From positions 5,334,501-5,398,500 of the forward strand of contig NC_088313.1 of assembly GCF_910592395.1 (NCBI RefSeq): 64,000 nucleotides of DNA, written 5' to 3'. The translations under genes were made by a program, and so were the position numbers. How positions within the stretch are numbered: position 1 is the stretch's first letter; every line of letters begins with the position of its first letter. The stretch is from Lineus longissimus (lineage: Eukaryota; Nemertea; Pilidiophora; Heteronemertea; Lineidae). The notes beneath the pieces are model-generated. The model was not told the origin of the DNA. It saw only the letters and a program-made list of their open reading frames with translations, and searched no databases. Positions 49,533 through 63,763 of the stretch are shown here, in pieces.

Positions 49533-50430
49533 ATTAGAGGCGGCGATGCGTAGGTTACTTATAATATCACTGCGCCTACTATAATGCGTCATATTTTGTG
49601 GTCAGAGGCATTATGTATGCCTACGTCACAGCTTCGTCGCATTACAGATGTGGTTGGGGCGCCCATTACACGACGGAGTCTACGCGTAGACATACAGTTC
49701 ACGCAGGCTCGCACTGAAACAGAAACGGACGCACATTCAAGAACTGCACGCAGACCAACATCGGAAGAAGAGAGTGCCGACTGGACATCAAAGACGCCAA
49801 CGGTTGGCAAGGTGTCTCATCACTAGGAACGCAGCGTGACGTCACGAGCTCTGACGTCACGAGCAGACTACTCCGAGGCTCCCTGACGTCATGAGAGACG
49901 CCAGCGCCATCTCCCGAATCAGGACTGACGTCACTAGCAGCAACTTCCACGCCGGTCTGAACTCAAAAAGCGTCCTAGTATAAACGCTTGGAAGCCAGTA
50001 GGCCTGCGCAGTGTTGGGCGGGGGGGGGGGAGAGAGGGGAGGGATGATTTTCGACGGGCTTTAACCCGCGAATCACCTTTTTGACCGCAACGGTTAATTT
50101 GAGCCCCAAAACCACACAAGCAAGCCAATTTGACTGAAACTTAATCATTTTCATCACTTTAAACACACCTTATTCTCAATATAAGAAGAAGTATATTTGA
50201 AATGGAAAATAACATTCAACTGGTATGGTGAGACCACCCATTCGTCTCAAACGGAACTATAACCGCGAGCTGATTGGTTAAATACAGGTGCGGGACCTAC
50301 AGGCCGGCCCCCTGGCTGCCATTTCCATTTCGCAAAATTCGATGGCCACCACATAAGGTAGCCTACATTTTCATTTTAACAATCGTACAAGGGAAGAAGA
50401 AACAAAATGATTGGGACATGAAGAGAAAAA

Positions 50431-50547
50431 GTCTACAACACGCGGTATTCCGAGGCGGTCACCCATCCACGTACTAACCACGCTCGACGTTGCTGGCTTC
50501 GGTGATCGGACGAGAACCGGTGTTTTCAACGTGATATGGTCGTAGAC
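50431..50547 (-). pseudogene. 5S rRNA copy with 1-nt deletion in box A, unit U49
   Basis: The copy is 117 nt: one T of the plus-strand TTGG is missing, which removes one A of the AA at nt 54-55 in box A. Both ends and the terminator are normal. TFIIIA/TFIIIC binding and loop B geometry are probably affected. Spacer G10; one substitution at 51172 changes the flank of the next unit. Confidence 0.8.
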
Positions 50548-51444
50548 ATTAGAGGCGGCGATGCGTAGGTTACTTATAATATCACTGCGCCTACTATAAT
50601 GCGTCATATTTTGTGGTCAGAGGCATTATGTATGCCTACGTCACAGCTTCGTCGCATTACAGATGTGGTTGGGGCGCCCATTACACGACGGAGTCTACGC
50701 GTAGACATACAGTTCACGCAGGCTCGCACTGAAACAGAAACGGACGCACATTCAAGAACTGCACGCAGACCAACATCGGAAGAAGAGAGTGCCGACTGGA
50801 CATCAAAGACGCCAACGGTTGGCAAGGTGTCTCATCACTAGGAACGCAGCGTGACGTCACGAGCTCTGACGTCACGAGCAGACTACTCCGAGGCTCCCTG
50901 ACGTCATGAGAGACGCCAGCGCCATCTCCCGAATCAGGACTGACGTCACTAGCAGCAACTTCCACGCCGGTCTGAACTCAAAAAGCGTCCTAGTATAAAC
51001 GCTTGGAAGCCAGTAGGCCTGCGCAGTGTTGGGCGGGGGGGGGGAGAGAGGGGAGGGATGATTTTCGACGGGCTTTAACCCGCGAATCACCTTTTTGACC
51101 GCAACGGTTAATTTGAGCCCCAAAACCACACAAGCAAGCCAATTTGACTGAAACTTAATCATTTTCATCATTTTAAACACACCTTATTCTCAATATAAGA
51201 AGAAGTATATTTGAAATGGAAAATAACATTCAACTGGTATGGTGAGACCACCCATTCGTCTCAAACGGAACTATAACCGCGAGCTGATTGGTTAAATACA
51301 GGTGCGGGACCTACAGGCCGGCCCCCTGGCTGCCATTTCCATTTCGCAAAATTCGATGGCCACCACATAAGGTAGCCTACATTTTCATTTTAACAATCGT
51401 ACAAGGGAAGAAGAAACAAAATGATTGGGACATGAAGAGAAAAA

Positions 51445-51562
51445 GTCTACAACACGCGGTATTCCGAGGCGGTCACCCATCCACGTACTAACCACGCTCG
51501 ACGTTGCTTGGCTTCGGTGATCGGACGAGAACCGGTGTTTTCAACGTGATATGGTCGTAGAC
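51445..51562 (-). rRNA. 5S ribosomal RNA, unit U50
   Basis: Consensus copy; spacer G9; C-to-T changes near 52033 and at 52095. Confidence 0.97.
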
Positions 51563-52458
51563 ATTAGAGGCGGCGATGCGTAGGTTACTTATAATATCAC
51601 TGCGCCTACTATAATGCGTCATATTTTGTGGTCAGAGGCATTATGTATGCCTACGTCACAGCTTCGTCGCATTACAGATGTGGTTGGGGCGCCCATTACA
51701 CGACGGAGTCTACGCGTAGACATACAGTTCACGCAGGCTCGCACTGAAACAGAAACGGACGCACATTCAAGAACTGCACGCAGACCAACATCGGAAGAAG
51801 AGAGTGCCGACTGGACATCAAAGACGCCAACGGTTGGCAAGGTGTCTCATCACTAGGAACGCAGCGTGACGTCACGAGCTCTGACGTCACGAGCAGACTA
51901 CTCCGAGGCTCCCTGACGTCATGAGAGACGCCAGCGCCATCTCCCGAATCAGGACTGACGTCACTAGCAGCAACTTCCACGCCGGTCTGAACTCAAAAAG
52001 CGTCCTAGTATAAACGCTTGGAAGCCAGTAGGTCTGCGCAGTGTTGGGCGGGGGGGGGAGAGAGGGGAGGGATGATTTTCGACGGGCTTTAACCTGCGAA
52101 TCACCTTTTTGACCGCAACGGTTAATTTGAGCCCCAAAACCACACAAGCAAGCCAATTTGACTGAAACTTAATCATTTTCATCACTTTAAACACACCTTA
52201 TTCTCAATATAAGAAGAAGTATATTTGAAATGGAAAATAACATTCAACTGGTATGGTGAGACCACCCATTCGTCTCAAACGGAACTATAACCGCGAGCTG
52301 ATTGGTTAAATACAGGTGCGGGACCTACAGGCCGGCCCCCTGGCTGCCATTTCCATTTCGCAAAATTCGATGGCCACCACATAAGGTAGCCTACATTTTC
52401 ATTTTAACAATCGTACAAGGGAAGAAGAAACAAAATGATTGGGACATGAAGAGAAAAA

Positions 52459-52576
52459 GTCTACAACACGCGGTATTCCGAGGCGGTCACCCATCCACGT
52501 ACTAACCACGCTCGACGTTGCTTGGCTTCGGTGATCGGACGAGAACCGGTGTTTTCAACGTGATATGGTCGTAGAC
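52459..52576 (-). rRNA. 5S ribosomal RNA, unit U51
   Basis: Consensus copy; spacer G10. Confidence 0.97.
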
Positions 52577-53473
52577 ATTAGAGGCGGCGATGCGTAGGTT
52601 ACTTATAATATCACTGCGCCTACTATAATGCGTCATATTTTGTGGTCAGAGGCATTATGTATGCCTACGTCACAGCTTCGTCGCATTACAGATGTGGTTG
52701 GGGCGCCCATTACACGACGGAGTCTACGCGTAGACATACAGTTCACGCAGGCTCGCACTGAAACAGAAACGGACGCACATTCAAGAACTGCACGCAGACC
52801 AACATCGGAAGAAGAGAGTGCCGACTGGACATCAAAGACGCCAACGGTTGGCAAGGTGTCTCATCACTAGGAACGCAGCGTGACGTCACGAGCTCTGACG
52901 TCACGAGCAGACTACTCCGAGGCTCCCTGACGTCATGAGAGACGCCAGCGCCATCTCCCGAATCAGGACTGACGTCACTAGCAGCAACTTCCACGCCGGT
53001 CTGAACTCAAAAAGCGTCCTAGTATAAACGCTTGGAAGCCAGTAGGCCTGCGCAGTGTTGGGCGGGGGGGGGGAGAGAGGGGAGGGATGATTTTCGACGG
53101 GCTTTAACCCGCGAATCACCTTTTTGACCGCAACGGTTAATTTGAGCCCCAAAACCACACAAGCAAGCCAATTTGACTGAAACTTAATCATTTTCATCAC
53201 TTTAAACACACCTTATTCTCAATATAAGAAGAAGTATATTTGAAATGGAAAATAACATTCAACTGGTATGGTGAGACCACCCATTCGTCTCAAACGGAAC
53301 TATAACCGCGAGCTGATTGGTTAAATACAGGTGCGGGACCTACAGGCCGGCCCCCTGGCTGCCATTTCCATTTCGCAAAATTCGATGGCCACCACATAAG
53401 GTAGCCTACATTTTCATTTTAACAATCGTACAAGGGAAGAAGAAACAAAATGATTGGGACATGAAGAGAAAAA

Positions 53474-53591
53474 GTCTACAACACGCGGTATTCCGAGGCG
53501 GTCACCCATCCACGTACTAACCACGCTCGACGTTGCTTGGCTTCGGTGATCGGACGAGAACCGGTGTTTTCAACGTGATATGGTCGTAGAC
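53474..53591 (-). rRNA. 5S ribosomal RNA, unit U52
   Basis: Consensus copy; spacer G9; C to A at about 54007. Confidence 0.97.
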
Positions 53592-54487
53592 ATTAGAGGC
53601 GGCGATGCGTAGGTTACTTATAATATCACTGCGCCTACTATAATGCGTCATATTTTGTGGTCAGAGGCATTATGTATGCCTACGTCACAGCTTCGTCGCA
53701 TTACAGATGTGGTTGGGGCGCCCATTACACGACGGAGTCTACGCGTAGACATACAGTTCACGCAGGCTCGCACTGAAACAGAAACGGACGCACATTCAAG
53801 AACTGCACGCAGACCAACATCGGAAGAAGAGAGTGCCGACTGGACATCAAAGACGCCAACGGTTGGCAAGGTGTCTCATCACTAGGAACGCAGCGTGACG
53901 TCACGAGCTCTGACGTCACGAGCAGACTACTCCGAGGCTCCCTGACGTCATGAGAGACGCCAGCGCCATCTCCCGAATCAGGACTGACGTCACTAGCAGC
54001 AACTTCAACGCCGGTCTGAACTCAAAAAGCGTCCTAGTATAAACGCTTGGAAGCCAGTAGGCCTGCGCAGTGTTGGGCGGGGGGGGGAGAGAGGGGAGGG
54101 ATGATTTTCGACGGGCTTTAACCCGCGAATCACCTTTTTGACCGCAACGGTTAATTTGAGCCCCAAAACCACACAAGCAAGCCAATTTGACTGAAACTTA
54201 ATCATTTTCATCACTTTAAACACACCTTATTCTCAATATAAGAAGAAGTATATTTGAAATGGAAAATAACATTCAACTGGTATGGTGAGACCACCCATTC
54301 GTCTCAAACGGAACTATAACCGCGAGCTGATTGGTTAAATACAGGTGCGGGACCTACAGGCCGGCCCCCTGGCTGCCATTTCCATTTCGCAAAATTCGAT
54401 GGCCACCACATAAGGTAGCCTACATTTTCATTTTAACAATCGTACAAGGGAAGAAGAAACAAAATGATTGGGACATGAAGAGAAAAA

Positions 54488-54605
54488 GTCTACAACACGC
54501 GGTATTCCGAGGCGGTCACCCATCCACGTACTAACCACGCTCGACGTTGCTTGGCTTCGGTGATCGGACGAGAACCGGTGTTTTCAACGTGATATGGTCG
54601 TAGAC
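54488..54605 (-). rRNA. 5S ribosomal RNA, unit U53
   Basis: Consensus copy; spacer G8. Confidence 0.97.
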
Positions 54606-55500
54606 ATTAGAGGCGGCGATGCGTAGGTTACTTATAATATCACTGCGCCTACTATAATGCGTCATATTTTGTGGTCAGAGGCATTATGTATGCCTACGTC
54701 ACAGCTTCGTCGCATTACAGATGTGGTTGGGGCGCCCATTACACGACGGAGTCTACGCGTAGACATACAGTTCACGCAGGCTCGCACTGAAACAGAAACG
54801 GACGCACATTCAAGAACTGCACGCAGACCAACATCGGAAGAAGAGAGTGCCGACTGGACATCAAAGACGCCAACGGTTGGCAAGGTGTCTCATCACTAGG
54901 AACGCAGCGTGACGTCACGAGCTCTGACGTCACGAGCAGACTACTCCGAGGCTCCCTGACGTCATGAGAGACGCCAGCGCCATCTCCCGAATCAGGACTG
55001 ACGTCACTAGCAGCAACTTCCACGCCGGTCTGAACTCAAAAAGCGTCCTAGTATAAACGCTTGGAAGCCAGTAGGCCTGCGCAGTGTTGGGCGGGGGGGG
55101 AGAGAGGGGAGGGATGATTTTCGACGGGCTTTAACCCGCGAATCACCTTTTTGACCGCAACGGTTAATTTGAGCCCCAAAACCACACAAGCAAGCCAATT
55201 TGACTGAAACTTAATCATTTTCATCACTTTAAACACACCTTATTCTCAATATAAGAAGAAGTATATTTGAAATGGAAAATAACATTCAACTGGTATGGTG
55301 AGACCACCCATTCGTCTCAAACGGAACTATAACCGCGAGCTGATTGGTTAAATACAGGTGCGGGACCTACAGGCCGGCCCCCTGGCTGCCATTTCCATTT
55401 CGCAAAATTCGATGGCCACCACATAAGGTAGCCTACATTTTCATTTTAACAATCGTACAAGGGAAGAAGAAACAAAATGATTGGGACATGAAGAGAAAAA

Positions 55501-55618
55501 GTCTACAACACGCGGTATTCCGAGGCGGTCACCCATCCACGTACTAACCACGCTCGACGTTGCTTGGCTTCGGTGATCGGACGAGAACCGGTGTTTTCAA
55601 CGTGATATGGTCGTAGAC
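55501..55618 (-). rRNA. 5S ribosomal RNA, unit U54
   Basis: Consensus copy; spacer G8. Confidence 0.97.
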
Positions 55619-56513
55619 ATTAGAGGCGGCGATGCGTAGGTTACTTATAATATCACTGCGCCTACTATAATGCGTCATATTTTGTGGTCAGAGGCATTAT
55701 GTATGCCTACGTCACAGCTTCGTCGCATTACAGATGTGGTTGGGGCGCCCATTACACGACGGAGTCTACGCGTAGACATACAGTTCACGCAGGCTCGCAC
55801 TGAAACAGAAACGGACGCACATTCAAGAACTGCACGCAGACCAACATCGGAAGAAGAGAGTGCCGACTGGACATCAAAGACGCCAACGGTTGGCAAGGTG
55901 TCTCATCACTAGGAACGCAGCGTGACGTCACGAGCTCTGACGTCACGAGCAGACTACTCCGAGGCTCCCTGACGTCATGAGAGACGCCAGCGCCATCTCC
56001 CGAATCAGGACTGACGTCACTAGCAGCAACTTCCACGCCGGTCTGAACTCAAAAAGCGTCCTAGTATAAACGCTTGGAAGCCAGTAGGCCTGCGCAGTGT
56101 TGGGCGGGGGGGGAGAGAGGGGAGGGATGATTTTCGACGGGCTTTAACCCGCGAATCACCTTTTTGACCGCAACGGTTAATTTGAGCCCCAAAACCACAC
56201 AAGCAAGCCAATTTGACTGAAACTTAATCATTTTCATCACTTTAAACACACCTTATTCTCAATATAAGAAGAAGTATATTTGAAATGGAAAATAACATTC
56301 AACTGGTATGGTGAGACCACCCATTCGTCTCAAACGGAACTATAACCGCGAGCTGATTGGTTAAATACAGGTGCGGGACCTACAGGCCGGCCCCCTGGCT
56401 GCCATTTCCATTTCGCAAAATTCGATGGCCACCACATAAGGTAGCCTACATTTTCATTTTAACAATCGTACAAGGGAAGAAGAAACAAAATGATTGGGAC
56501 ATGAAGAGAAAAA

Positions 56514-56631
56514 GTCTACAACACGCGGTATTCCGAGGCGGTCACCCATCCACGTACTAACCACGCTCGACGTTGCTTGGCTTCGGTGATCGGACGAGAA
56601 CCGGTGTTTTCAACGTGATATGGTCGTAGAC
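56514..56631 (-). rRNA. 5S ribosomal RNA, unit U55
   Basis: Consensus copy; spacer G15 with one GA repeat fewer. Confidence 0.97.
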
Positions 56632-57531
56632 ATTAGAGGCGGCGATGCGTAGGTTACTTATAATATCACTGCGCCTACTATAATGCGTCATATTTTGTGG
56701 TCAGAGGCATTATGTATGCCTACGTCACAGCTTCGTCGCATTACAGATGTGGTTGGGGCGCCCATTACACGACGGAGTCTACGCGTAGACATACAGTTCA
56801 CGCAGGCTCGCACTGAAACAGAAACGGACGCACATTCAAGAACTGCACGCAGACCAACATCGGAAGAAGAGAGTGCCGACTGGACATCAAAGACGCCAAC
56901 GGTTGGCAAGGTGTCTCATCACTAGGAACGCAGCGTGACGTCACGAGCTCTGACGTCACGAGCAGACTACTCCGAGGCTCCCTGACGTCATGAGAGACGC
57001 CAGCGCCATCTCCCGAATCAGGACTGACGTCACTAGCAGCAACTTCCACGCCGGTCTGAACTCAAAAAGCGTCCTAGTATAAACGCTTGGAAGCCAGTAG
57101 GCCTGCGCAGTGTTGGGCGGGGGGGGGGGGGGGAGAGGGGAGGGATGATTTTCGACGGGCTTTAACCCGCGAATCACCTTTTTGACCGCAACGGTTAATT
57201 TGAGCCCCAAAACCACACAAGCAAGCCAATTTGACTGAAACTTAATCATTTTCATCACTTTAAACACACCTTATTCTCAATATAAGAAGAAGTATATTTG
57301 AAATGGAAAATAACATTCAACTGGTATGGTGAGACCACCCATTCGTCTCAAACGGAACTATAACCGCGAGCTGATTGGTTAAATACAGGTGCAGGACCTA
57401 CAGGCCGGCCCCCTGGCTGCCATTTCCATTTCGCAAAATTCGATGGCCACCACATAAGGTAGCCTACATTTTCATTTTAACAATCGTACAAGGGAAGAAG
57501 AAACAAAATGATTGGGACATGAAGAGAAAAA

Positions 57532-57649
57532 GTCTACAACACGCGGTATTCCGAGGCGGTCACCCATCCACGTACTAACCACGCTCGACGTTGCTTGGCT
57601 TCGGTGATCGGACGAGAACCGGTGTTTTCAACGTGATATGGTCGTAGAC
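57532..57649 (-). rRNA. 5S ribosomal RNA, unit U56
   Basis: Consensus copy; downstream flank has a CpG transition at 57393; spacer G8. Confidence 0.97.
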
Positions 57650-58544
57650 ATTAGAGGCGGCGATGCGTAGGTTACTTATAATATCACTGCGCCTACTATA
57701 ATGCGTCATATTTTGTGGTCAGAGGCATTATGTATGCCTACGTCACAGCTTCGTCGCATTACAGATGTGGTTGGGGCGCCCATTACACGACGGAGTCTAC
57801 GCGTAGACATACAGTTCACGCAGGCTCGCACTGAAACAGAAACGGACGCACATTCAAGAACTGCACGCAGACCAACATCGGAAGAAGAGAGTGCCGACTG
57901 GACATCAAAGACGCCAACGGTTGGCAAGGTGTCTCATCACTAGGAACGCAGCGTGACGTCACGAGCTCTGACGTCACGAGCAGACTACTCCGAGGCTCCC
58001 TGACGTCATGAGAGACGCCAGCGCCATCTCCCGAATCAGGACTGACGTCACTAGCAGCAACTTCCACGCCGGTCTGAACTCAAAAAGCGTCCTAGTATAA
58101 ACGCTTGGAAGCCAGTAGGCCTGCGCAGTGTTGGGCGGGGGGGGAGAGAGGGGAGGGATGATTTTCGACGGGCTTTAACCCGCGAATCACCTTTTTGACC
58201 GCAACGGTTAATTTGAGCCCCAAAACCACACAAGCAAGCCAATTTGACTGAAACTTAATCATTTTCATCACTTTAAACACACCTTATTCTCAATATAAGA
58301 AGAAGTATATTTGAAATGGAAAATAACATTCAACTGGTATGGTGAGACCACCCATTCGTCTCAAACGGAACTATAACCGCGAGCTGATTGGTTAAATACA
58401 GGTGCGGGACCTACAGGCCGGCCCCCTGGCTGCCATTTCCATTTCGCAAAATTCGATGGCCACCACATAAGGTAGCCTACATTTTCATTTTAACAATCGT
58501 ACAAGGGAAGAAGAAACAAAATGATTGGGACATGAAGAGAAAAA

Positions 58545-58662
58545 GTCTACAACACGCGGTATTCCGAGGCGGTCACCCATCCACGTACTAACCACGCTCG
58601 ACGTTGCTTGGCTTCGGTGATCGGACGAGAACCGGTGTTTTCAACGTGATATGGTCGTAGAC
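58545..58662 (-). rRNA. 5S ribosomal RNA, unit U57
   Basis: Consensus copy; spacer G17 followed by a single A and G12 (GA tail converted to G); CpG transition at 59080. Confidence 0.97.
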
Positions 58663-59566
58663 ATTAGAGGCGGCGATGCGTAGGTTACTTATAATATCAC
58701 TGCGCCTACTATAATGCGTCATATTTTGTGGTCAGAGGCATTATGTATGCCTACGTCACAGCTTCGTCGCATTACAGATGTGGTTGGGGCGCCCATTACA
58801 CGACGGAGTCTACGCGTAGACATACAGTTCACGCAGGCTCGCACTGAAACAGAAACGGACGCACATTCAAGAACTGCACGCAGACCAACATCGGAAGAAG
58901 AGAGTGCCGACTGGACATCAAAGACGCCAACGGTTGGCAAGGTGTCTCATCACTAGGAACGCAGCGTGACGTCACGAGCTCTGACGTCACGAGCAGACTA
59001 CTCCGAGGCTCCCTGACGTCATGAGAGACGCCAGCGCCATCTCCCGAATCAGGACTGACGTCACTAGCAGCAACTTCCATGCCGGTCTGAACTCAAAAAG
59101 CGTCCTAGTATAAACGCTTGGAAGCCAGTAGGCCTGCGCAGTGTTGGGCGGGGGGGGGGGGGGGGGAGGGGGGGGGGGGATGATTTTCGACGGGCTTTAA
59201 CCCGCGAATCACCTTTTTGACCGCAACGGTTAATTTGAGCCCCAAAACCACACAAGCAAGCCAATTTGACTGAAACTTAATCATTTTCATCACTTTAAAC
59301 ACACCTTATTCTCAATATAAGAAGAAGTATATTTGAAATGGAAAATAACATTCAACTGGTATGGTGAGACCACCCATTCGTCTCAAACGGAACTATAACC
59401 GCGAGCTGATTGGTTAAATACAGGTGCGGGACCTACAGGCCGGCCCCCTGGCTGCCATTTCCATTTCGCAAAATTCGATGGCCACCACATAAGGTAGCCT
59501 ACATTTTCATTTTAACAATCGTACAAGGGAAGAAGAAACAAAATGATTGGGACATGAAGAGAAAAA

Positions 59567-59684
59567 GTCTACAACACGCGGTATTCCGAGGCGGTCACCC
59601 ATCCACGTACTAACCACGCTCGACGTTGCTTGGCTTCGGTGATCGGACGAGAACCGGTGTTTTCAACGTGATATGGTCGTAGAC
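59567..59684 (-). rRNA. 5S ribosomal RNA, unit U58
   Basis: Consensus copy; spacer G15. Confidence 0.97.
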
Positions 59685-60586
59685 ATTAGAGGCGGCGATG
59701 CGTAGGTTACTTATAATATCACTGCGCCTACTATAATGCGTCATATTTTGTGGTCAGAGGCATTATGTATGCCTACGTCACAGCTTCGTCGCATTACAGA
59801 TGTGGTTGGGGCGCCCATTACACGACGGAGTCTACGCGTAGACATACAGTTCACGCAGGCTCGCACTGAAACAGAAACGGACGCACATTCAAGAACTGCA
59901 CGCAGACCAACATCGGAAGAAGAGAGTGCCGACTGGACATCAAAGACGCCAACGGTTGGCAAGGTGTCTCATCACTAGGAACGCAGCGTGACGTCACGAG
60001 CTCTGACGTCACGAGCAGACTACTCCGAGGCTCCCTGACGTCATGAGAGACGCCAGCGCCATCTCCCGAATCAGGACTGACGTCACTAGCAGCAACTTCC
60101 ACGCCGGTCTGAACTCAAAAAGCGTCCTAGTATAAACGCTTGGAAGCCAGTAGGCCTGCGCAGTGTTGGGCGGGGGGGGGGGGGGGAGAGAGGGGAGGGA
60201 TGATTTTCGACGGGCTTTAACCCGCGAATCACCTTTTTGACCGCAACGGTTAATTTGAGCCCCAAAACCACACAAGCAAGCCAATTTGACTGAAACTTAA
60301 TCATTTTCATCACTTTAAACACACCTTATTCTCAATATAAGAAGAAGTATATTTGAAATGGAAAATAACATTCAACTGGTATGGTGAGACCACCCATTCG
60401 TCTCAAACGGAACTATAACCGCGAGCTGATTGGTTAAATACAGGTGCGGGACCTACAGGCCGGCCCCCTGGCTGCCATTTCCATTTCGCAAAATTCGATG
60501 GCCACCACATAAGGTAGCCTACATTTTCATTTTAACAATCGTACAAGGGAAGAAGAAACAAAATGATTGGGACATGAAGAGAAAAA

Positions 60587-60704
60587 GTCTACAACACGCG
60601 GTATTCCGAGGCGGTCACCCATCCACGTACTAACCACGCTCGACGTTGCTTGGCTTCGGTGATCGGACGAGAACCGGTGTTTTCAACGTGATATGGTCGT
60701 AGAC
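60587..60704 (-). rRNA. 5S ribosomal RNA, unit U59
   Basis: Consensus copy; spacer G17, one A, then G11 (61192-61220). Confidence 0.97.
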
Positions 60705-61606
60705 ATTAGAGGCGGCGATGCGTAGGTTACTTATAATATCACTGCGCCTACTATAATGCGTCATATTTTGTGGTCAGAGGCATTATGTATGCCTACGTCA
60801 CAGCTTCGTCGCATTACAGATGTGGTTGGGGCGCCCATTACACGACGGAGTCTACGCGTAGACATACAGTTCACGCAGGCTCGCACTGAAACAGAAACGG
60901 ACGCACATTCAAGAACTGCACGCAGACCAACATCGGAAGAAGAGAGTGCCGACTGGACATCAAAGACGCCAACGGTTGGCAAGGTGTCTCATCACTAGGA
61001 ACGCAGCGTGACGTCACGAGCTCTGACGTCACGAGCAGACTACTCCGAGGCTCCCTGACGTCATGAGAGACGCCAGCGCCATCTCCCGAATCAGGACTGA
61101 CGTCACTAGCAGCAACTTCCACGCCGGTCTGAACTCAAAAAGCGTCCTAGTATAAACGCTTGGAAGCCAGTAGGCCTGCGCAGTGTTGGGCGGGGGGGGG
61201 GGGGGGGGAGGGGGGGGGGGTGATTTTCGACGGGCTTTAACCCGCGAATCACCTTTTTGACCGCAACGGTTAATTTGAGCCCCAAAACCACACAAGCAAG
61301 CCAATTTGACTGAAACTTAATCATTTTCATCACTTTAAACACACCTTATTCTCAATATAAGAAGAAGTATATTTGAAATGGAAAATAACATTCAACTGGT
61401 ATGGTGAGACCACCCATTCGTCTCAAACGGAACTATAACCGCGAGCTGATTGGTTAAATACAGGTGCGGGACCTACAGGCCGGCCCCCTGGCTGCCATTT
61501 CCATTTCGCAAAATTCGATGGCCACCACATAAGGTAGCCTACATTTTCATTTTAACAATCGTACAAGGGAAGAAGAAACAAAATGATTGGGACATGAAGA
61601 GAAAAA

Positions 61607-61724
61607 GTCTACAACACGCGGTATTCCGAGGCGGTCACCCATCCACGTACTAACCACGCTCGACGTTGCTTGGCTTCGGTGATCGGACGAGAACCGGTGT
61701 TTTCAACGTGATATGGTCGTAGAC
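61607..61724 (-). rRNA. 5S ribosomal RNA, unit U60
   Basis: Consensus copy; spacer G13. Confidence 0.97.
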
Positions 61725-62624
61725 ATTAGAGGCGGCGATGCGTAGGTTACTTATAATATCACTGCGCCTACTATAATGCGTCATATTTTGTGGTCAGAGG
61801 CATTATGTATGCCTACGTCACAGCTTCGTCGCATTACAGATGTGGTTGGGGCGCCCATTACACGACGGAGTCTACGCGTAGACATACAGTTCACGCAGGC
61901 TCGCACTGAAACAGAAACGGACGCACATTCAAGAACTGCACGCAGACCAACATCGGAAGAAGAGAGTGCCGACTGGACATCAAAGACGCCAACGGTTGGC
62001 AAGGTGTCTCATCACTAGGAACGCAGCGTGACGTCACGAGCTCTGACGTCACGAGCAGACTACTCCGAGGCTCCCTGACGTCATGAGAGACGCCAGCGCC
62101 ATCTCCCGAATCAGGACTGACGTCACTAGCAGCAACTTCCACGCCGGTCTGAACTCAAAAAGCGTCCTAGTATAAACGCTTGGAAGCCAGTAGGCCTGCG
62201 CAGTGTTGGGCGGGGGGGGGGGGGAGAGAGGGGAGGGATGATTTTCGACGGGCTTTAACCCGCGAATCACCTTTTTGACCGCAACGGTTAATTTGAGCCC
62301 CAAAACCACACAAGCAAGCCAATTTGACTGAAACTTAATCATTTTCATCACTTTAAACACACCTTATTCTCAATATAAGAAGAAGTATATTTGAAATGGA
62401 AAATAACATTCAACTGGTATGGTGAGACCACCCATTCGTCTCAAACGGAACTATAACCGCGAGCTGATTGGTTAAATACAGGTGCGGGACCTACAGGCCG
62501 GCCCCCTGGCTGCCATTTCCATTTCGCAAAATTCGATGGCCACCACATAAGGTAGCCTACATTTTCATTTTAACAATCGTACAAGGGAAGAAGAAACAAA
62601 ATGATTGGGACATGAAGAGAAAAA

Positions 62625-62742
62625 GTCTACAACACGCGGTATTCCGAGGCGGTCACCCATCCACGTACTAACCACGCTCGACGTTGCTTGGCTTCGGTGA
62701 TCGGACGAGAACCGGTGTTTTCAACGTGATATGGTCGTAGAC
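62625..62742 (-). rRNA. 5S ribosomal RNA, unit U61
   Basis: Consensus copy; spacer G16. Confidence 0.97.
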
Positions 62743-63645
62743 ATTAGAGGCGGCGATGCGTAGGTTACTTATAATATCACTGCGCCTACTATAATGCGTC
62801 ATATTTTGTGGTCAGAGGCATTATGTATGCCTACGTCACAGCTTCGTCGCATTACAGATGTGGTTGGGGCGCCCATTACACGACGGAGTCTACGCGTAGA
62901 CATACAGTTCACGCAGGCTCGCACTGAAACAGAAACGGACGCACATTCAAGAACTGCACGCAGACCAACATCGGAAGAAGAGAGTGCCGACTGGACATCA
63001 AAGACGCCAACGGTTGGCAAGGTGTCTCATCACTAGGAACGCAGCGTGACGTCACGAGCTCTGACGTCACGAGCAGACTACTCCGAGGCTCCCTGACGTC
63101 ATGAGAGACGCCAGCGCCATCTCCCGAATCAGGACTGACGTCACTAGCAGCAACTTCCACGCCGGTCTGAACTCAAAAAGCGTCCTAGTATAAACGCTTG
63201 GAAGCCAGTAGGCCTGCGCAGTGTTGGGCGGGGGGGGGGGGGGGGAGAGAGGGGAGGGATGATTTTCGACGGGCTTTAACCCGCGAATCACCTTTTTGAC
63301 CGCAACGGTTAATTTGAGCCCCAAAACCACACAAGCAAGCCAATTTGACTGAAACTTAATCATTTTCATCACTTTAAACACACCTTATTCTCAATATAAG
63401 AAGAAGTATATTTGAAATGGAAAATAACATTCAACTGGTATGGTGAGACCACCCATTCGTCTCAAACGGAACTATAACCGCGAGCTGATTGGTTAAATAC
63501 AGGTGCGGGACCTACAGGCCGGCCCCCTGGCTGCCATTTCCATTTCGCAAAATTCGATGGCCACCACATAAGGTAGCCTACATTTTCATTTTAACAATCG
63601 TACAAGGGAAGAAGAAACAAAATGATTGGGACATGAAGAGAAAAA

Positions 63646-63763
63646 GTCTACAACACGCGGTATTCCGAGGCGGTCACCCATCCACGTACTAACCACGCTC
63701 GACGTTGCTTGGCTTCGGTGATCGGACGAGAACAGGTGTTTTCAACGTGATATGGTCGTAGAC
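63646..63763 (-). rRNA. 5S ribosomal RNA variant, unit U62
   Basis: Plus-strand C to A at 63734 gives G30T near the loop A/helix III side of the RNA. The upstream spacer runs off the window before its CRE cluster. Confidence 0.95.
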
